Shown here piece after piece: positions 62,293-64,000 of a DNA stretch of 64,000 nucleotides. Within the stretch, counting starts at the first letter, position 1. Every line of letters starts with the position of its first letter. The translations under genes and the position numbers were made by a program. Under the pieces are notes generated by a model. That model ran no database searches and was not told the DNA's origin. It worked only from the letters and a program-made list of their open reading frames with translations. Source of the DNA: Micavibrio sp. UBA5572 (GTDB lineage Bacteria > Pseudomonadota > Alphaproteobacteria > Micavibrionales > Micavibrionaceae); the NCBI GenBank assembly GCA_002425415.1, contig DIMG01000019.1:1-64000 (forward strand), in the 5' to 3' direction.

Positions 62293-62814
62293 TTACGACA
62301 GCCCGACAACAGGCATCAAGGCAAGCGCCAATTGATCCTCGTCATGTGTTTTTTCAGAAGCCAGCATCGAAAACGCAGGATAATGCATATCGCATTCTTC
62401 CATGGTCACTTGAATTAATTCTTCCAGATGATCGACGATTTCCGAACCAACATTCAACCCGCGCAACATTTGTGTATAACGGAAACACGGAATCATACTT
62501 GTCTGCGGCAAGTGAAAATGTCCCAACCATAATGAATTATTGATCTCGTTAATCGCTTTGCAAGCTTGCTCATAATGAAAATCGGAAAGACGCAGATCGT
62601 ATTCTGCGCAAAACTGCATAACTTCCTGAGAATCGTTCCAAAGAAACATCATCCGGTAAACGCCATGCTTACCCTTGAGTTCCAAGAACAACTCGTCACG
62701 ATTCATGCGGGAATATTTCCAGTTCTGCCGAACCAGAATATTTTCGACCCCGTCCAATGGATTGGTAAATTCATCCATATAGTGATCGTCGTAATTATCA
62801 TTCGAAATTGACAC
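62293..62814 (-). CDS. YbjN domain-containing protein
   Basis: A 173-residue soluble protein of YbjN/T3SS-chaperone-like fold: NPLDGVENILVRQNWKYSRM, DELFLELKGKHGVYRMMFLW, EQACKAINEINNSLWLGHFH and a helical C-terminus. A GTG start is supported by AAGGA 6 bases upstream; ATG 62778 is the alternative. In other Alphaproteobacteria it also precedes proC. Its role is not established. Confidence 0.82.
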   Translation of the reverse strand: MSISNDNYDDHYMDEFTNPLDGVENILVRQNWKYSRMNRDELFLELKGKHGVYRMMFLWNDSQEVMQFCAEYDLRLSDFHYEQACKAINEINNSLWLGHFHLPQTSMIPCFRYTQMLRGLNVGSEIVDHLEELIQVTMEECDMHYPAFSMLASEKTHDEDQLALALMPVVGLS

Positions 62815-62866
62815 AACGCATCCTTTCTCTCTTCACCCCAAATACAATCAAAATACAAAAGGGGTG

Positions 62867-63217
62867 TTAAGCGCGTTTCTTTACAGCAGCTTTTTTGGCA
62901 GGAGCTTTTGCCTTTGTGGTTGCTGTGGCTTTTACAACAGACTTTTTGGTCGCTTTGGCTGCAGGTTTTTTACCCAGCAAAGCTTCGAGTTCCTCAATGC
63001 GTTTTTTCATGTATTCCTGTTCGACACGCAATTTGGTGACAACACCTTGCAGACGATCAACATCCTCATGGGCAGTAGAAGAAGAGCCACCGGAAAATTT
63101 TTCATCCATCTGATCTTTCAAACCTTCACCCAGATGTTTACCCAGACTGGCAAAGACGCTGGCAGCTCCACTGGCAACGCGCGTAAGATCTTCAAAAAGT
63201 TTGTTATCAATGGTCAT
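62867..63217 (-). CDS. ubiK: Ubiquinone biosynthesis accessory factor UbiK
   Basis: A 116-residue protein: NKLFEDLTRVASGAASVFAS amphipathic helix, then a coiled coil (VDRLQGVVTKLRVEQEYMKK RIEELEALLG). This is the BMFP/UbiK pattern. The C-terminal tail is an Ala/Lys-rich, histone-like stretch of about 32 residues not found in the E. coli protein. Confidence 0.88.
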   Translation of the reverse strand: MTIDNKLFEDLTRVASGAASVFASLGKHLGEGLKDQMDEKFSGGSSSTAHEDVDRLQGVVTKLRVEQEYMKKRIEELEALLGKKPAAKATKKSVVKATATTKAKAPAKKAAVKKRA

Positions 63218-63392
63218 GCAAAGCCACCTGTTTTTTTGCTGTATAAATATTGCCCCAAAATTTTGGAAGTGGAAAGATTGGTAACATCAAACTATGCAGG
63301 CTTGCAACCCTTGGCAAAAGGGCTTAATCAGGTTTCGGTGGATAAATATCCTGACTGTGTCTATGGGGCGCAAAATTGAAAGGGAAAAGAAC

Positions 63393-64000
63393 ATGATTAT
63401 CGTCACAGGAGGAACCGGATTTATCGGATCGAATTTGATTGCTGGATTGGAAGACGCCGGACATAAAAGAATTGTCGTCTGCGATACTTTGGGACAGGAA
63501 GATAAATGGAAAAATATCGCCAAACGAGGCCTGCATAACATCATTCCGCCCAATCGCCTCATGGAATATCTTGATGAACATATCGGCGAGGTAGAGGCCA
63601 TCTTCCATATCGGGGCTATTTCTTCGACAACAGAAAAGAACGTGGATCTGATTATAGAAACAAACTTCGTTCTGTCTCGGACATTGTGGAATTGGTGTTC
63701 GCGGAACAAAGTCAGATTTATTTATGCGTCATCTGCCGCGACGTATGGGGACGGGGACAGTGGCTTTACCGATAACGATCAACCCGAATTTCTGTCCGGT
63801 TTACGCCCGTTAAACCCTTATGGATGGTCAAAACATCTGGTCGATCGTTATGTATCGAGTATCGTCTATAAACAAGAAGAGGGCGGTGTGCCGCCTCAAT
63901 GGTGCGGTCTGAAATTTTTTAATGTTTACGGCCCGAACGAGTATCACAAGGGCGACCAAATGAGTGTCGTCTGTAAACTCTATCCACAAGTCGCTGCAGG
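63393..64000 (+). CDS. hldD: ADP-L-glycero-D-manno-heptose-6-epimerase (truncated by window end)
   Basis: The N-terminal 202 residues of an NAD(P)-dependent SDR epimerase that makes the LPS core heptose precursor. It has Rossmann MIIVTGGTGFIGSNLIAGLE, GAISSTTEKNVD, FIYASSAATYGDG, the catalytic Tyr/Lys in NPYGWSKHLVDR and LKFFNVYGPNEYHKG. The ATG is preceded by GAAAGGGAAAAG. The frame stays open to the end of the window. It implies an LPS-bearing outer membrane. Confidence 0.92.
   Translation, partial: MIIVTGGTGFIGSNLIAGLEDAGHKRIVVCDTLGQEDKWKNIAKRGLHNIIPPNRLMEYLDEHIGEVEAIFHIGAISSTTEKNVDLIIETNFVLSRTLWNWCSRNKVRFIYASSAATYGDGDSGFTDNDQPEFLSGLRPLNPYGWSKHLVDRYVSSIVYKQEEGGVPPQWCGLKFFNVYGPNEYHKGDQMSVVCKLYPQVAA

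Noticed and set aside
1..64000. Prophage, IS element, CRISPR array, tRNA or rRNA genes
   Set aside because: No transposase, integrase, regularly spaced repeats, or cloverleaf or rRNA-like sequence was noticed in the gaps between genes.

Overview
The window is a chromosomal stretch of a flagellated alphaproteobacterium. The flagellar gene set includes several genes found essentially only in that class (flbT, fliX, flbD, a short flgJ without a muramidase domain, an FlhB-tail paralogue). MucR, a DUF2336 protein, a single-cysteine DksA and CtrA-type TTAA-N7-TTAA boxes point the same way. The base composition is moderate to low in GC, and I cannot name the genus. A Micavibrionales/Rhodospirillales-like lineage is an inference only. 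No rRNA, tRNA, CRISPR array, IS element or prophage was seen.

Layout. 1-5.2 kb: a LuxI-like acyltransferase, an alpha/beta-hydrolase-fold lipoprotein, xthA, erpA, a metallo-hydrolase and dgt. 5.2-11.1 kb: a tight cell-envelope and chromosome operon (SPOR protein, nagZ, scpA, scpB, tatABC, zapE). 11.1-15.7 kb: less familiar genes, namely a DUF2336 protein, a hendecad-repeat exported protein, an unknown protein and a lytic-transglycosylase-like protein. 15.8-51.9 kb: a nearly continuous flagellar region. It holds fliF-fliG-fliH-fliN-flbD-flhA (minus); flgI-flgJ-flgN-fliK-flagellin-like-flbT (minus); fliX (plus); flgF-flgG-small ORF-flgA-flgH (minus); fliL-fliM-DUF6468-motE-like-cheY-cheZ and a 1043-residue AMIN/TPR protein (plus); flhX-fliO-fliP (minus); flgB-flgC-fliE-fliQ-fliR (plus); a second fliK-like gene; and flhF-flhG (minus). 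dksA and rpsU sit among them. 52.1-60.9 kb: sucC, sucD and sucA, with an unknown gene and three tandem paralogues of one unrecognised family between sucD and sucA. 61-64 kb: mucR, proC, a YbjN-like gene, ubiK and the start of hldD.

Regulation can partly be read from the sequence. Two sites matching the sigma-54 consensus well (TGGCAC, five bases, TCGCA) lie upstream of flgF and flgI, and a weaker one lies upstream of flgB. The window also encodes the sigma-54 activator FlbD and its partner FliX. A CtrA-type box precedes flhF, and an array of five phased TTAAC half-sites precedes the unknown gene at 52117-52896. Together these suggest the CtrA to FlbD/FliX to sigma-54 cascade known from Caulobacter, in a cluster with different gene content.

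The points most worth a second look are the tandem paralogue family beside sucA, the CtrA half-site array with its unknown target gene, the signal-less lytic-transglycosylase-like protein, the degenerate flagellin-like gene beside flbT, the two fliK-like genes, the AMIN/TPR giant between cheZ and fliP, and the LuxI-like synthase at the left edge.
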